Shown: positions 17,825 to 26,348 of the stretch, one piece after another
How positions within the stretch are numbered: position 1 is the stretch's first letter
Layout of the letters: each line of letters begins with the position of its first letter
Assembly (NCBI GenBank): GCA_003553485.1
Contig: PWEJ01000112.1
Span: 1 to 64,000 of the forward strand
Source: Halanaerobiaceae bacterium
Lineage (GTDB): Bacteria; Bacillota; Halanaerobiia; Halanaerobiales; Halarsenatibacteraceae
DNA length: 64,000 nt
Reading direction: 5' to 3'
The notes under the pieces: generated by a model
What the model was told of the DNA's origin: nothing
Databases searched by the model: none
Seen by the model: only the letters and a program-made list of their open reading frames with translations
Translations under genes and position numbers: made by a program

Positions 17825-18749
17825 GTTGAACCTCCTTTCCAGCTAAAAGGTATAAAAGAGCCATTCTTATGGCAACACCATTGGTTACCTGTTCATTGAT
17901 CACGGCTTTTCTTCCATCAGCAACGCTAGATTCTATCTCTACCCCTCGATTCATAGGCCCGGGATGCATCACTAGGGCCTCCTCTTTTAAGTTGTTCTGT
18001 CGCTCTTCATTAATTCCATAAAGAAAACGATACTCACGTAAGGATGGGAAAAGACCACTTTCCTGTCTTTCAAGTTGAATTCGCAAAATATTAATTGCAT
18101 CAACATCCTCGATAGCCCGATCAATGTTATTGTAAATTTTTACGCCAGTCTTCTCCAGTCTATTGGGTATTAACGTGCTGGGGCCGCAGACTCTAACTTC
18201 AGCTCCTAAATTTAATAAGCCCCAGATATTAGAACGAGCTACTCGAGAGTGAGCTATATCTCCAATGATTAAAACTTTCTTGCCCTTAATCTCACCAAAT
18301 TTTTCCCAAATCGTATAAATATCTAACAGGCCCTGGGTGGGATGAGCGTGGGCCCCATCTCCTGCATTAAGGACAGCAGCCTGCAAATTATTTGCTAGAT
18401 AGCGGGCAGCACCAGGATGACTGTGGCGGACCACCACAATATCCGCACCCATTCTTTCCATAGTGCGAGCAGTATCAAGGAGAGTTTCTCCTTTTACCAC
18501 ACTACTGGATTTTTTTGAAATACTCATTACATCGGCACTTAACCTCTTAGCTGCCAGATCAAAGGATGATTTAGTCCTGGTACTGGGTTCAAAGAAAAGA
18601 TTAACCACTGTCTTTCCTCTCAAAGTAGGAACTTTTTTGATGGAGCGGGTAAAAATATCTTTCATGGATTGAGCGGTGGTTAAAATTTCTTTGATATCTT
18701 CCCCAGGAACATCATATAACCCCAGAAAATCTTTGCGCTGTTTTAACAT
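17808..18749 (-). CDS. pyrB: Aspartate carbamoyltransferase catalytic subunit
   Basis: A 313-residue transferase. FFEPSTRTKSSF is the carbamoyl phosphate loop, HPTQGLLD and MHPGPMNRGVEI the later active-site motifs. No pyrI regulatory subunit is present, as in Firmicutes, where control is by PyrR instead. It is the first gene of the pyrB-C-F-K-D-E operon. carAB and pyrP are not in the window. GGGAGG precedes the ATG. Confidence 0.95.
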   Translation of the reverse strand: MLKQRKDFLGLYDVPGEDIKEILTTAQSMKDIFTRSIKKVPTLRGKTVVNLFFEPSTRTKSSFDLAAKRLSADVMSISKKSSSVVKGETLLDTARTMERMGADIVVVRHSHPGAARYLANNLQAAVLNAGDGAHAHPTQGLLDIYTIWEKFGEIKGKKVLIIGDIAHSRVARSNIWGLLNLGAEVRVCGPSTLIPNRLEKTGVKIYNNIDRAIEDVDAINILRIQLERQESGLFPSLREYRFLYGINEERQNNLKEEALVMHPGPMNRGVEIESSVADGRKAVINEQVTNGVAIRMALLYLLAGKEVQHENLA

Positions 18750-18776
18750 GCAGTAACCTCCCTATTATTTTGAAAT

Positions 18777-18814
18777 AAAAAAATGCCTTCCAGCCAGCAA
18801 GGCATAAGAAGGCA
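18777..18814 (-). terminator. pyr attenuator terminator
   Basis: On the minus strand TGCCTTC (18814-18808) pairs with GAAGGCA (18790-18784), followed by seven T (18783-18777). It lies between the PyrR-binding loop and pyrB, so it is the regulated stop of the attenuator. Confidence 0.85.
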
Positions 18815-18844
18815 ATAATATACAAAAATCCCTGAGTATATCTT

Positions 18845-18879
18845 CCCTTTTCTGGCCTCACTGGACCAGTTTAAAAGGT
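18845..18879 (-). promoter_or_regulatory. pyr leader: PyrR-binding loop (anti-antiterminator) in the pyr leader
   Basis: The RNA reads CUGG-UCCAGUGAGG-CCAG at 18869-18852, matching the known PyrR target (UCCNGNGAGG with closing stem). An outer CCTTTT / AAAAGG stem flanks it with an internal bulge. When UMP is high, PyrR stabilises this loop and the terminator at 18777-18814 forms. Confidence 0.88.
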
Positions 18880-18933
18880 GCTTTTATTGAATTTGTTTAA
18901 CTAGCTAAATTGCTACTTTTTTTGAGCTAATTA

Positions 18934-18962
18934 ACTATATCAAAATTAGGGCTGATTGTCAA
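18934..18962 (-). promoter_or_regulatory. pyr operon promoter
   Basis: Minus-strand TTGACA (18962-18957), 17-base spacer, TATAGT (18939-18934): near-consensus housekeeping promoter. The leader of about 175 bases before pyrB contains the PyrR site and the attenuator. Confidence 0.8.
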
Positions 18963-18998
18963 AAAATAATTGAGCTAAAAAATAACCAGCCCAAGCAG

Positions 18999-19928
18999 TT
19001 AAGTGATCTGCAATTGAAAGATATCAGGACGAGAATAATGCCCATTTACATCAAAATCCAGGCGGCTTTTAGGAATTAAATCAAGATCTAAATCGGCAAA
19101 TAAAATGCCTTCCTCCCCATAAAGGGGGCCAGCCAGGTAATTGCCCAGGGGATCGATAATCGCACTTCCCCCTCTACACATCACTTCAGGTTGCTCCTCA
19201 AGCTCATCTATGTAGTTTAAGTCCTCAGGATACATAGCTTTAGTAACAAATTGATTGCTGGCCAGCACAAAGGTCCGCCCTTCTAAAGCAATATGCTGGA
19301 GCGTTGATTGCCATTCATCCCTCGCATCAGCAGTAGGGGCCACATAAAATTTAACCCCCTGCTTGTAAATAGCAGCTCTAGCCAGAGGCATGTAGTTTTC
19401 CCAGCAGATCAAGCCTCCTAAAGTGCCATAGGGGGTTGAGATTGTCGACAGAGTGGAACTATCTCCTTCACCCCAGATTAGCCTCTCAGAACCAGTGGGT
19501 TTTAACTTTTGATGCCTGGCTATTAATTCCCCCTGAGGACTAAAATAAAGAATTGAACAATAAATGGTGCTATTATTCTGACTCTGGTCCAGTTCATTGA
19601 CGCCCATGACTAAATAAATTTTTGCTTCCTGAGCTGCAGAGGCCAGCTTGGCTGTTATGGGCCCCGGAACTTTAACAGAACTGCGATAAAATTTTAGATA
19701 ATCTTCCCGGCCCGCTTGTGTTCTGCTACCTATCCGACAGCCAAAGTTAAGACCTCTGGGATATGCAGAAAAATAAGCTTCGGGGAAGACCACAATTTTT
19801 GCTCCCTTTGCCGCTGCTTTTTCGATAAGATCTAATGATTTTTGCAGAGTCTTTTCTTTATTCATTATAACTGGCGAAGCCTGAACTACGGCCACCTTTA
19901 CTGTCTCTTGTTCCCTGTCAATATCCAT
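18999..19928 (-). CDS. Nitrilase family carbon-nitrogen hydrolase
   Basis: A 309-residue protein with the Glu-Lys-Cys triad of the nitrilase superfamily: FPEAYFSAYPRG (Glu), RHQKLKPTGSER (Lys) and GGLICWENYMPLAR (Cys). The CWENYMPL form is that of branch 1, true nitrilases, which convert nitriles to acids and ammonia. The substrate is unknown. A strong GGAGGA site precedes the ATG. An extended -10 (TATGCTATACT) lies near 20007-20017. The gene stands alone, upstream of the pyr promoter. Confidence 0.85.
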   Translation of the reverse strand: MDIDREQETVKVAVVQASPVIMNKEKTLQKSLDLIEKAAAKGAKIVVFPEAYFSAYPRGLNFGCRIGSRTQAGREDYLKFYRSSVKVPGPITAKLASAAQEAKIYLVMGVNELDQSQNNSTIYCSILYFSPQGELIARHQKLKPTGSERLIWGEGDSSTLSTISTPYGTLGGLICWENYMPLARAAIYKQGVKFYVAPTADARDEWQSTLQHIALEGRTFVLASNQFVTKAMYPEDLNYIDELEEQPEVMCRGGSAIIDPLGNYLAGPLYGEEGILFADLDLDLIPKSRLDFDVNGHYSRPDIFQLQIT

Positions 19929-20091
19929 TAAGATTCCTCCTGATTTTTCCCTTAATAAAATTCCAGTAAGCTAATATTTATCCTTTTGATTTGAACTTCC
20001 CTGATAAGTATAGCATAGTTAAAAAATTATTGCATTTTTTTAAGCCAGAATAGACTCAAAAACAGGGTTCTTAAGGGGTATTTAATAACAA

Positions 20092-20114
20092 AACTGACCC
20101 CTGAAGGGTCAGTT
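20092..20114 (-). terminator. Terminator after dps
   Basis: A 9-bp perfect stem, AACTGACCC / GGGTCAGTT, with a 5-base loop, followed on the minus strand by a T-rich stretch. It lies 35 bases after the Dps stop. Confidence 0.8.
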
Positions 20115-20148
20115 CTGGCAATAATTGATAGTTTTTATTTTTTTATAG

Positions 20149-20583
20149 TTAGGAGTTCATACTTTCTATAAACCATAAGTTTTTGCTGTAAAAAGCTACA
20201 TGGTCTTCCATTTCTCCTACAATTTCAAAATCATCAACTTCATCAGCCTCTTCTCTGATCTTAACGGCCAAATCCTTCATTTTGTTAAGATCTTCTTTTA
20301 CAGCCTCCATTACCTCATCATAATCAAAGGTTCTGGCTGGCAATTCATCAATGGTGGCTTTTTCGGCATAATCTTCTATTTTGACCAGGGGCATTTCGCC
20401 TTTCATCTTTAAGAGCTCAGCAATATCATCAAACATAACAAAGAACTCATCATAGAGCTCCTCAGTATATTCATGTAATTGCATAAACTGCTTGCCCTCT
20501 ATATTCCAGTGCAGATTGTGTAGTTTGGTATTTAAAACCGCTAAGTTAGCCAGATAAACCTGTACATCATCGTAATCTTTCAT
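20149..20583 (-). CDS. dps: Dps/ferritin-like DNA-protection protein
   Basis: A 144-residue four-helix protein. LHNLHWNIEGKQFMQLHEYTEE and DEFFVMFDDIAE contain the conserved His, Asp and Glu of the inter-subunit ferroxidase site. Family members store iron and detoxify peroxide as dodecamers. No basic N-terminal tail is present, so DNA binding is uncertain. It has its own promoter, an AGGAGG site and a terminator, so it is a single-gene unit. Confidence 0.9.
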   Translation of the reverse strand: MKDYDDVQVYLANLAVLNTKLHNLHWNIEGKQFMQLHEYTEELYDEFFVMFDDIAELLKMKGEMPLVKIEDYAEKATIDELPARTFDYDEVMEAVKEDLNKMKDLAVKIREEADEVDDFEIVGEMEDHVAFYSKNLWFIESMNS

Positions 20584-20669
20584 TTATATTACCTCCTATT
20601 GTAATTAGTTGATTACTGGGCTTATCTTTAATTGATTAGCCCTTATCAGTAATTTTTACTGTTAAGTAT

Positions 20670-20698
20670 ATGATATAGTAAAATTATGCATCTGTCAA
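20670..20698 (-). promoter_or_regulatory. dps promoter
   Basis: Minus-strand TTGACA (20698-20693), 17-base spacer, TATCAT (20675-20670). About 90 bases upstream of the dps start. No clear PerR or Fur box recognised. Confidence 0.75.
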
Positions 20699-20765
20699 GG
20701 GTTGATTTTATAAATCTTATAAGAAAGGGTGAAAGTTCTTGACCAATCACTTATCAATAACTTAA

Positions 20766-20789
20766 GGGAGAGCTATTGCTAGCTCTCCC
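20766..20789. terminator. Hairpin terminator after folT
   Basis: A 10-bp perfect stem, GGGAGAGCTA / TAGCTCTCCC, with a TTGC loop, 43 bases after the folT stop. T-rich sequence follows on either strand, so it could stop transcription both ways. Confidence 0.65.
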
Positions 20790-20832
20790 TTTATAATTCA
20801 TAAAATTTATTTGACTCTATTTTTGTTAATTA

Positions 20833-21375
20833 TTATTTATTTCGAGCCGGAGCACAGTAATCTGTGCTTTTGATTAAATTATATCCCAGCAGCACTCGAC
20901 ATAGATAGGCGTAAATTGGAATCATAAAGGCCTGAGAGATAACCCTTGCTGGTACTGTAGCTGCATAAGGTACGCCAAAAAGAGTCTCCATAAAATAAGG
21001 AACCATAATAATCGCTGTAAGGAGCTGGGTAACTCCAATGGTTAACAGCAGGTTGCGAAAACTCTTCCTGCCCTTGAAAACATAACAAATCAGGAGTCCC
21101 GGCAGCAAACCCGTCAAAAGAGAGCTAAGGGTAAAATGAGGCATATAAGCTCCCATGGGATTGATAAAATAACCCAGCAAGTCTGCTAAACCGCCTACAA
21201 TCGCTCCAGTTACAGGGCCCAGGGCAATGCCAGCAAAGACTATTGGCAGACCTCCAAAACCAATTCTAACTCCTTCAACTCCCATGAAGGGCACTCTTAA
21301 GCTTAATACTCTAGTGAAAACAATACTTAGAGCAATTAAAAAAGCAGCATAAACCATCTTGCGAGTTCTATCCAA
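20833..21375 (-). CDS. folT: Folate-family ECF transporter S component
   Basis: A 180-residue, six-helix membrane protein. The N-terminal helix with LSIVFTRVLSLR, the GGLPIVFAGIALGPVTGAIVG segment and the GLLPGLL region are typical of FolT-type substrate-binding subunits, which use a shared EcfAA'T energising module encoded elsewhere. The start is TTG at 21375, with GGAGGTG nine bases before it. The identification as a folate transporter is strongly supported by the THF riboswitch directly upstream. Confidence 0.9.
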   Translation of the reverse strand: MDRTRKMVYAAFLIALSIVFTRVLSLRVPFMGVEGVRIGFGGLPIVFAGIALGPVTGAIVGGLADLLGYFINPMGAYMPHFTLSSLLTGLLPGLLICYVFKGRKSFRNLLLTIGVTQLLTAIIMVPYFMETLFGVPYAATVPARVISQAFMIPIYAYLCRVLLGYNLIKSTDYCAPARNK

Positions 21376-21443
21376 GGCAAACTACACCTCCTTCCCCTTT
21401 GGTCCATGGCAGATACCTGCACCAAAGAGAAAGGCTCTTTGGC

Positions 21444-21541
21444 GACAGCGGACGCAATAACTGCACCGCAGCTTGAGCTTTCGTCATCGGGCAACGTCCC
21501 ATCCCGGATGCACTTTTAGACGCGCAGTTATTTACTCTGCC
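21444..21541 (-). ncRNA. THF (tetrahydrofolate) riboswitch
   Basis: The leader matches the THF aptamer in order: GGCAGAGUA, GCGU, GUGCAUC...GGGAUG, GACGAAAGC, GCGGUGCA, UUGCGUCCGCUGUC. P1 is GGCAG (21541-21537) with CUGUC (21448-21444). Downstream, CTCTTTGG can pair with the preceding CCAAAGAG (21442-21422) or, alternatively, CTTTGGT (21427-21421) with ACCAAAG (21404-21398), which is next to the ribosome site. No T-run follows, so control is probably translational. Confidence 0.9.
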
Positions 21542-21554
21542 ACTTACTGTTATA

Positions 21555-21583
21555 AGTGTAACACAATTAATTTATAGTGACAA
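21555..21583 (-). promoter_or_regulatory. folT/THF riboswitch promoter
   Basis: Minus-strand TTGTCA (21583-21578), 17-base spacer, TACACT (21560-21555). Transcription would begin just before the aptamer. Confidence 0.65.
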
Positions 21584-21614
21584 GAGGTTTGCTGACTTCT
21601 TTAGAAAATTATTT

Positions 21615-23153
21615 TTAGCATGTTTCTAATTTAATTCCTTCCTTTTCCAGTGAATTTACTACTGTACCCTGCTCTATTAAAGCAGCCAGGGCAGCTATAT
21701 CTGGAGCTAGAACCCTATCCTGACCTAAATAATCTATGTTATCTCTAATAACCTTGTAAACTATCGCTGTCCCTCTTCCTAAATCTGATTGCGGATTTGC
21801 TGTCCTCAAATCCACAGCCTGAGCAGCTGTTAAAAACTCGATTGCCAAAATATTGGTTAAATTTTTTACCAGCTGATAAACTTTACGGGCACTTATAGAG
21901 CCCATGCTGACATGGTCTTCCTGATTGGCTGATGTTGTTATCGAATCAACACTTGCTGAGTTGGCCAGTAATTTGTTTTCACTTACCAGGGAGGCAGCCG
22001 TATACTGAGCAATCATGTGGCCGGAATTTAATCCGCCATGTTCTGTTAAAAACATCGGCAGGCCAAAATTTAAGTTTCCATCAACCAGACGAGCTATCCG
22101 TCTTTCAGAAATATTTCCTAATTCTGCCAGGGCCAGAGCTAAATAATCCAGGCTTAAGGCCAAGGGCTGGCCATGAAAATTCCCTCCAGATATAACTTCC
22201 TCGGCCTCGGCAAATAACAATGGATTATCACTGGCCGAATTTATTTCTCTAATTATAACTTCTTGAACATGCTTAATACTATCATAACTAGCCCCGTGAA
22301 CCTGGGGAGCACAGCGTAAAGTGTAAGGATCTTGGACCCTATCCTCTCTCTTGGTCAAAACAAGAGAACTGTTGGCCACTAATTTTCTCACATTTTTAGC
22401 CACCTGCTGCTGACCCGGGTGAGGCCGGACCTCATGGACTAGATTGTTAAAGGGATCTAATAAACCTTTTAGAGCTTCTAAAGTTAAGGTCAAAGAAATA
22501 TCAGCATGGAGCATTAAATTTATGGCATCTGCCAGGGCCAGGCTGCCATAAGCTGACATCATCTGAGTGCCATTAATAAGGGCCAGTCCCTCTTTTCCCA
22601 GCAGCTGAATTGGTTTAAGGTTACACTTTGCTAAAGCCTCCTTGCCAGCAAGTTCTTCGCCTTTAAAATTTGCTTTACCCTCTCCCATTAAGACCAGTGA
22701 CATATGGGCTAAAGGAACTAAATCACCACTGGCACCTACAGAACCCTGGGAAGGGATAAGGGGATGGATGCCACAGTTAAGCATATTTTTTAGCAGATTT
22801 ATAGTTGATAAACGGATGCCTGAGTATCCCTTAGCCAGAGCATTTAATCTTAATAACATCATTGCCCTTACCACTTCTTCAGGAATCGCTTTGCCTACTC
22901 CAGCTGAATGACTGCGAATTAAGTTTTCCTGCAGCTGCAAAACTTCCTGGGGCGAAATTTTGGTATCACTGAAGTGGCCAAAGCCCGTTGTAATTCCATA
23001 GACAACAGACTTATTTTCTATTAAGTCTTCCACCTGCTTTCTGGATTTTACTATTTTCTCTTCTGCCTCTGCTGTCAGCTCCACTTCTTCTCTTTCTCGG
23101 GCACAACTTTTCACTTCTTGAATTGTTAAATTATCCCCATTTATCTTAATCAT
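21615..23153 (-). CDS. hutH: Histidine ammonia-lyase
   Basis: A 512-residue lyase that deaminates histidine to urocanate. The MIO prosthetic group forms from A141-S142-G143 in GSVGASGDLVPLAHM, matching the family position. YGITTGFGHF and NGTQMMSAYGSLAL are further signatures. I chose the ATG at 23153 because GTAGGAGGAG lies six bases before it and the protein then starts MIKINGDNLTI as usual; an in-frame GTG at 23186 has no ribosome site. hutU, hutI and other hut genes are not nearby. Confidence 0.93.
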   Translation of the reverse strand: MIKINGDNLTIQEVKSCAREREEVELTAEAEEKIVKSRKQVEDLIENKSVVYGITTGFGHFSDTKISPQEVLQLQENLIRSHSAGVGKAIPEEVVRAMMLLRLNALAKGYSGIRLSTINLLKNMLNCGIHPLIPSQGSVGASGDLVPLAHMSLVLMGEGKANFKGEELAGKEALAKCNLKPIQLLGKEGLALINGTQMMSAYGSLALADAINLMLHADISLTLTLEALKGLLDPFNNLVHEVRPHPGQQQVAKNVRKLVANSSLVLTKREDRVQDPYTLRCAPQVHGASYDSIKHVQEVIIREINSASDNPLLFAEAEEVISGGNFHGQPLALSLDYLALALAELGNISERRIARLVDGNLNFGLPMFLTEHGGLNSGHMIAQYTAASLVSENKLLANSASVDSITTSANQEDHVSMGSISARKVYQLVKNLTNILAIEFLTAAQAVDLRTANPQSDLGRGTAIVYKVIRDNIDYLGQDRVLAPDIAALAALIEQGTVVNSLEKEGIKLETC

Positions 23154-23228
23154 TTTTCTCCTCCTACCCCTGCTAAAGTTCTGCACTAAATGATTTTTGG
23201 CAGTTGATTAGTCTGCTAAAACACTAAA

Positions 23229-23256
23229 GGGATGCAGTTTAAGTAACCTGCATCCC
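23229..23256 (-). terminator. Probable terminator after ftsH
   Basis: A 9-bp perfect stem, GGGATGCAG / CTGCATCCC, followed on the minus strand by TTTAGTGTTTT. It lies between ftsH and hutH. The T-tract is interrupted, so strength is uncertain. Confidence 0.55.
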
Positions 23257-23381
23257 AAGTCTTTACTCGAATATTAATAACTAATTTTTGATATAAAGAG
23301 GCAAAGTAATGAATTGCCATAAATTTTATCTCCAGCTAAAAATTATTAACCCTAATTAAAATTAGCTCTCCTGAATTATTA

Positions 23382-25490
23382 TTAAAAGTCAACGTCTAAT
23401 TCTCTATTATCTTCAGAAGGTTTCTGTTTTTGCTTTTGCTCTTCTTTTTCCTCAGAATCATTATTGGCTGATTTGCCATCAGGCTCCTCATCAGCATGAT
23501 TATTACTTTCTCCTACAGAAAAATTAGCGGAATCAACAGAAGAATTTTTTTGATTGAGATGAGCTTCAGGCTCAGCAGTTCCATTTGAATCAGAGGAAAT
23601 AGTCTGGGTTGCTGGTTCAGATTGCTGCTCCTGAAAATCTTTATCTTCTGATTCTGAAGCAGTTTTTTCCTGTTCTGGAGGAGACTCCAACTCCTCACCC
23701 TGAAGTATTTTTTTGATTTGATCGGCATTGAGTGTTTCATGCTCCTTAAGAGCTTTGACTATTCTTTCCACGGCATCAGCATGTTCCTTTAAAAGTGTTT
23801 CTGCTTTACGATAGCACTGGTCTACCATCGAACTCACTTCTTCGTCTATTTCAGCAGCCACACTTTCGCTGTAATTTCGTTGACGAGAAATATCTCTACC
23901 CAGAAAGACCTGTTCATCGTGTTTTTGCCCTAAAGTCAGGGGTCCTAATTTTTCACTCATACCATATTCTGTAATCATAGCCCTGACAATCCTGGTAGCT
24001 CGTTCTAAATCATTTTGGGCTCCAGTACTTATATCATCTAAAAATATAGCCTCAGCCACTCGCCCGCCAAGTAAAGCCGATACTCTATCTAAAAGCTCTC
24101 TTTTGGTCATGAAATTGCGATCATCTTCAGGTAAAGGTATGGTGAAGCCACCAGCTCTTCCTCTGGGGATAATAGATACCTTATGGGTTCTATCAGCATG
24201 TTCCAATAATTCACCTAAAAGTGCATGGCCAGTTTCATGGTAGGCCACTAAATTTCGTTCCTTATCAGAGATAACTCGGCTCTTCTTAGCAGGACCGGCT
24301 ATGACTCTATCGATGGCATCGTCAAATTCCAGCATACTTATACTGTCTTTACCCCGCCTGGCTGCCAGAATGGCAGCTTCATTAGCCAGGTTTTCCATGT
24401 CAGCCCCAGAAAATCCAGGTGTTCTCTTAGCCAGGGTTTCTACATCCACATCATCAGTGGTGGGTTTGTTTTTCATATGAATTTCCAGGATAAGCTCACG
24501 TCCCCGGCGATCAGGTTTATCTACCATTACCTGACGATCAAACCTTCCTGGACGGAGCAAAGCAGGGTCAAGTACATCGGGACGGTTAGTGGCTGCTATA
24601 AGAATTATTCCTTCATTGGGTTCAAAACCATCCATTTCATTTAAGAGCTGATTTAAGGTCTGTTCCCGCTCATCATGACCGCCTCCGAGACCGGCGCCCC
24701 GCTGACGTCCCACAGAATCAAGTTCGTCAACAAAGATTATACAGGGAGAGTTTTTCTTTCCCTTTTCAAAGAGATCTCTAACTCGAGAAGCTCCAACTCC
24801 AACAAACATTTCCACAAAGTCCGAACCGGATATAAAGAAGAAAGGTACTCCGGCTTCTCCAGCTACTGCCTTGGCCATCAAAGTTTTACCTGTGCCTGGA
24901 GGTCCAACTAATAAAATACCTTTGGGGACTTCAGCTCCAAGGCGAGCAAATTTGCGCGGATTCTTCAAAAATTCTACTACTTCCTGCAGCTCTTCTTTTA
25001 CTTCTTCGTAATTTGCCACATCATCAAAGGTTTTATTTTTATCGCTTTCAGTCATCTGGGTAGCTTTGCTTTTACCAAAGGACATCATTTGACTTCCGCC
25101 GCCCTGCATCCGTCGCATAATAAATACCCAAACAACTATCAATATCAGTATTGGGAACATATAACCAAAGATATTCAACCACCAGGGTGCCGATGGTTCC
25201 GGTTCGGTATTTATTTCCACATTTTGGGTTCTAAGTTGTTGTAACAAATAAGTCATATCATCAGGTGGGATATTTACTGTAAACTCCCGCCCATCATAAA
25301 TTCCTTCAGCTTCTTCTCCACCGATTAAAGTTACCTCATCAATATTTCCTGCTTCAATCTGTCTAATAAAATCAGAATAGGTGAACTCCTCAATCTCTTG
25401 CGGAGTTTGTTGCATAAAAAATTGAGCAATTAAAATTGATAAGGCAATTAGCAAGAGATAAAAGCCAATATTTTTTGCAAATTTTTTCAA
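23382..25490 (-). CDS. ftsH: ATP-dependent zinc metalloprotease FtsH
   Basis: A 702-residue membrane AAA protease. TM1 is about 8-25 and TM2 about 107-126, with an external domain between. Walker A GPPGTGKT is at 196-203, Walker B IIFVDELD at 251-258, the SRH arginines are in [18 protein letters not shown], and HETGH at 418-422 is the zinc site. From about residue 600 a roughly 100-residue tail rich in E, S, Q and D is added, longer than in most bacterial FtsH. It degrades unfolded membrane proteins and regulators. It lies 237 bases after hpt in the usual tilS-hpt-ftsH order. Confidence 0.96.
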   Translation of the reverse strand: MKKFAKNIGFYLLLIALSILIAQFFMQQTPQEIEEFTYSDFIRQIEAGNIDEVTLIGGEEAEGIYDGREFTVNIPPDDMTYLLQQLRTQNVEINTEPEPSAPWWLNIFGYMFPILILIVVWVFIMRRMQGGGSQMMSFGKSKATQMTESDKNKTFDDVANYEEVKEELQEVVEFLKNPRKFARLGAEVPKGILLVGPPGTGKTLMAKAVAGEAGVPFFFISGSDFVEMFVGVGASRVRDLFEKGKKNSPCIIFVDELDSVGRQRGAGLGGGHDEREQTLNQLLNEMDGFEPNEGIILIAATNRPDVLDPALLRPGRFDRQVMVDKPDRRGRELILEIHMKNKPTTDDVDVETLAKRTPGFSGADMENLANEAAILAARRGKDSISMLEFDDAIDRVIAGPAKKSRVISDKERNLVAYHETGHALLGELLEHADRTHKVSIIPRGRAGGFTIPLPEDDRNFMTKRELLDRVSALLGGRVAEAIFLDDISTGAQNDLERATRIVRAMITEYGMSEKLGPLTLGQKHDEQVFLGRDISRQRNYSESVAAEIDEEVSSMVDQCYRKAETLLKEHADAVERIVKALKEHETLNADQIKKILQGEELESPPEQEKTASESEDKDFQEQQSEPATQTISSDSNGTAEPEAHLNQKNSSVDSANFSVGESNNHADEEPDGKSANNDSEEKEEQKQKQKPSEDNRELDVDF

Positions 25491-25727
25491 ATTGCTAATC
25501 CTCCCCTCCTAAAATAGAACAAAATTTAAGAAGTATAATATGATTACATAATAATTAACTATAATAGATATAATAATTTTATTTTAAAAAAATAAGGCCA
25601 GACTATAAACCGGTCCTGGAAAAATCCTCTATTACACAGTAAACCATTATAGCATAAGAAATATCCTTTGTAAATATAGTTATGTCATTTTATTTATCAA
25701 AACAACAATAAAGCCTGCTTTTTATTT

Positions 25728-26285
25728 TTAATTATATAATTCTTCTTTAAGCACACCTATATAAGGCAGGTTGCGATATTTCTCAGCAAAGTCAAGGCCG
25801 TAGCCAACTACAAATTTATCGGGAATTTCAAAGCCATTATAAGCAACTTCAACATGTTTCATCTCTCGCCTTTCAGGTTTATCAAGCAAGGTAACAGCTC
25901 TAACCGAAGCAGGGTCTCTAGTTTCTAATAATTTAATCACATGCTTTAATGTTAAGCCAGTATCAATAATATCTTCCACAATCAATACATGGCGGCCACC
26001 AATATCATCTTCCAGGTCTTTTATTATTCTAACTGTACCGGAAGATTCTGTGCCACTACCATAGCTGGAAACATCCATAAAGTCAAAGGTCACTGGAAGA
26101 TTAATATTACGGGCCAGATCTGCCATAAACATTACCGCACCTCGCAGTATACAGATTAAAATCAATTCAGTATCTTCATCGTAATCCTGTGAAATTTGTT
26201 CTCCCAGTTCTCTAATTCGCTGTTGAAGTTCTTCCTCAGTGATAATAACCTCAGCTATATCTTCATTTAGTACCTTTAATTTCAT
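25728..26285 (-). CDS. hpt: Hypoxanthine phosphoribosyltransferase
   Basis: A 185-residue purine salvage enzyme that joins hypoxanthine or guanine with PRPP. VLIVEDIIDTGLTL is the PRPP loop, LICILRGAVMFMADL and DFMDVSSYG are substrate and flap regions, and KFVVGYGLDFAEKYRNLPYIG is the C-terminal signature. It is 63 bases after tilS and precedes ftsH, the conserved Firmicute order. Confidence 0.94.
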   Translation of the reverse strand: MKLKVLNEDIAEVIITEEELQQRIRELGEQISQDYDEDTELILICILRGAVMFMADLARNINLPVTFDFMDVSSYGSGTESSGTVRIIKDLEDDIGGRHVLIVEDIIDTGLTLKHVIKLLETRDPASVRAVTLLDKPERREMKHVEVAYNGFEIPDKFVVGYGLDFAEKYRNLPYIGVLKEELYN

Positions 26286-26348
26286 CTTTTTTCCCCTTCC
26301 TTCTTGTCTAAAGGTAAAATAGTTTTGGCTAAAGCAATAAAATATACT

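Noticed and set aside
20879-21088. 69-residue minus-strand frame within folT
   Set aside because: Out-of-frame shadow of folT; the FolT frame has membrane helices, a riboswitch and a ribosome site.
23154-23186. Longer hutH starting at GTG 23186
   Set aside because: The extension (about 11 residues, arginine-rich) is the translated ribosome site; the ATG at 23153 has GGAGGAG at good spacing.
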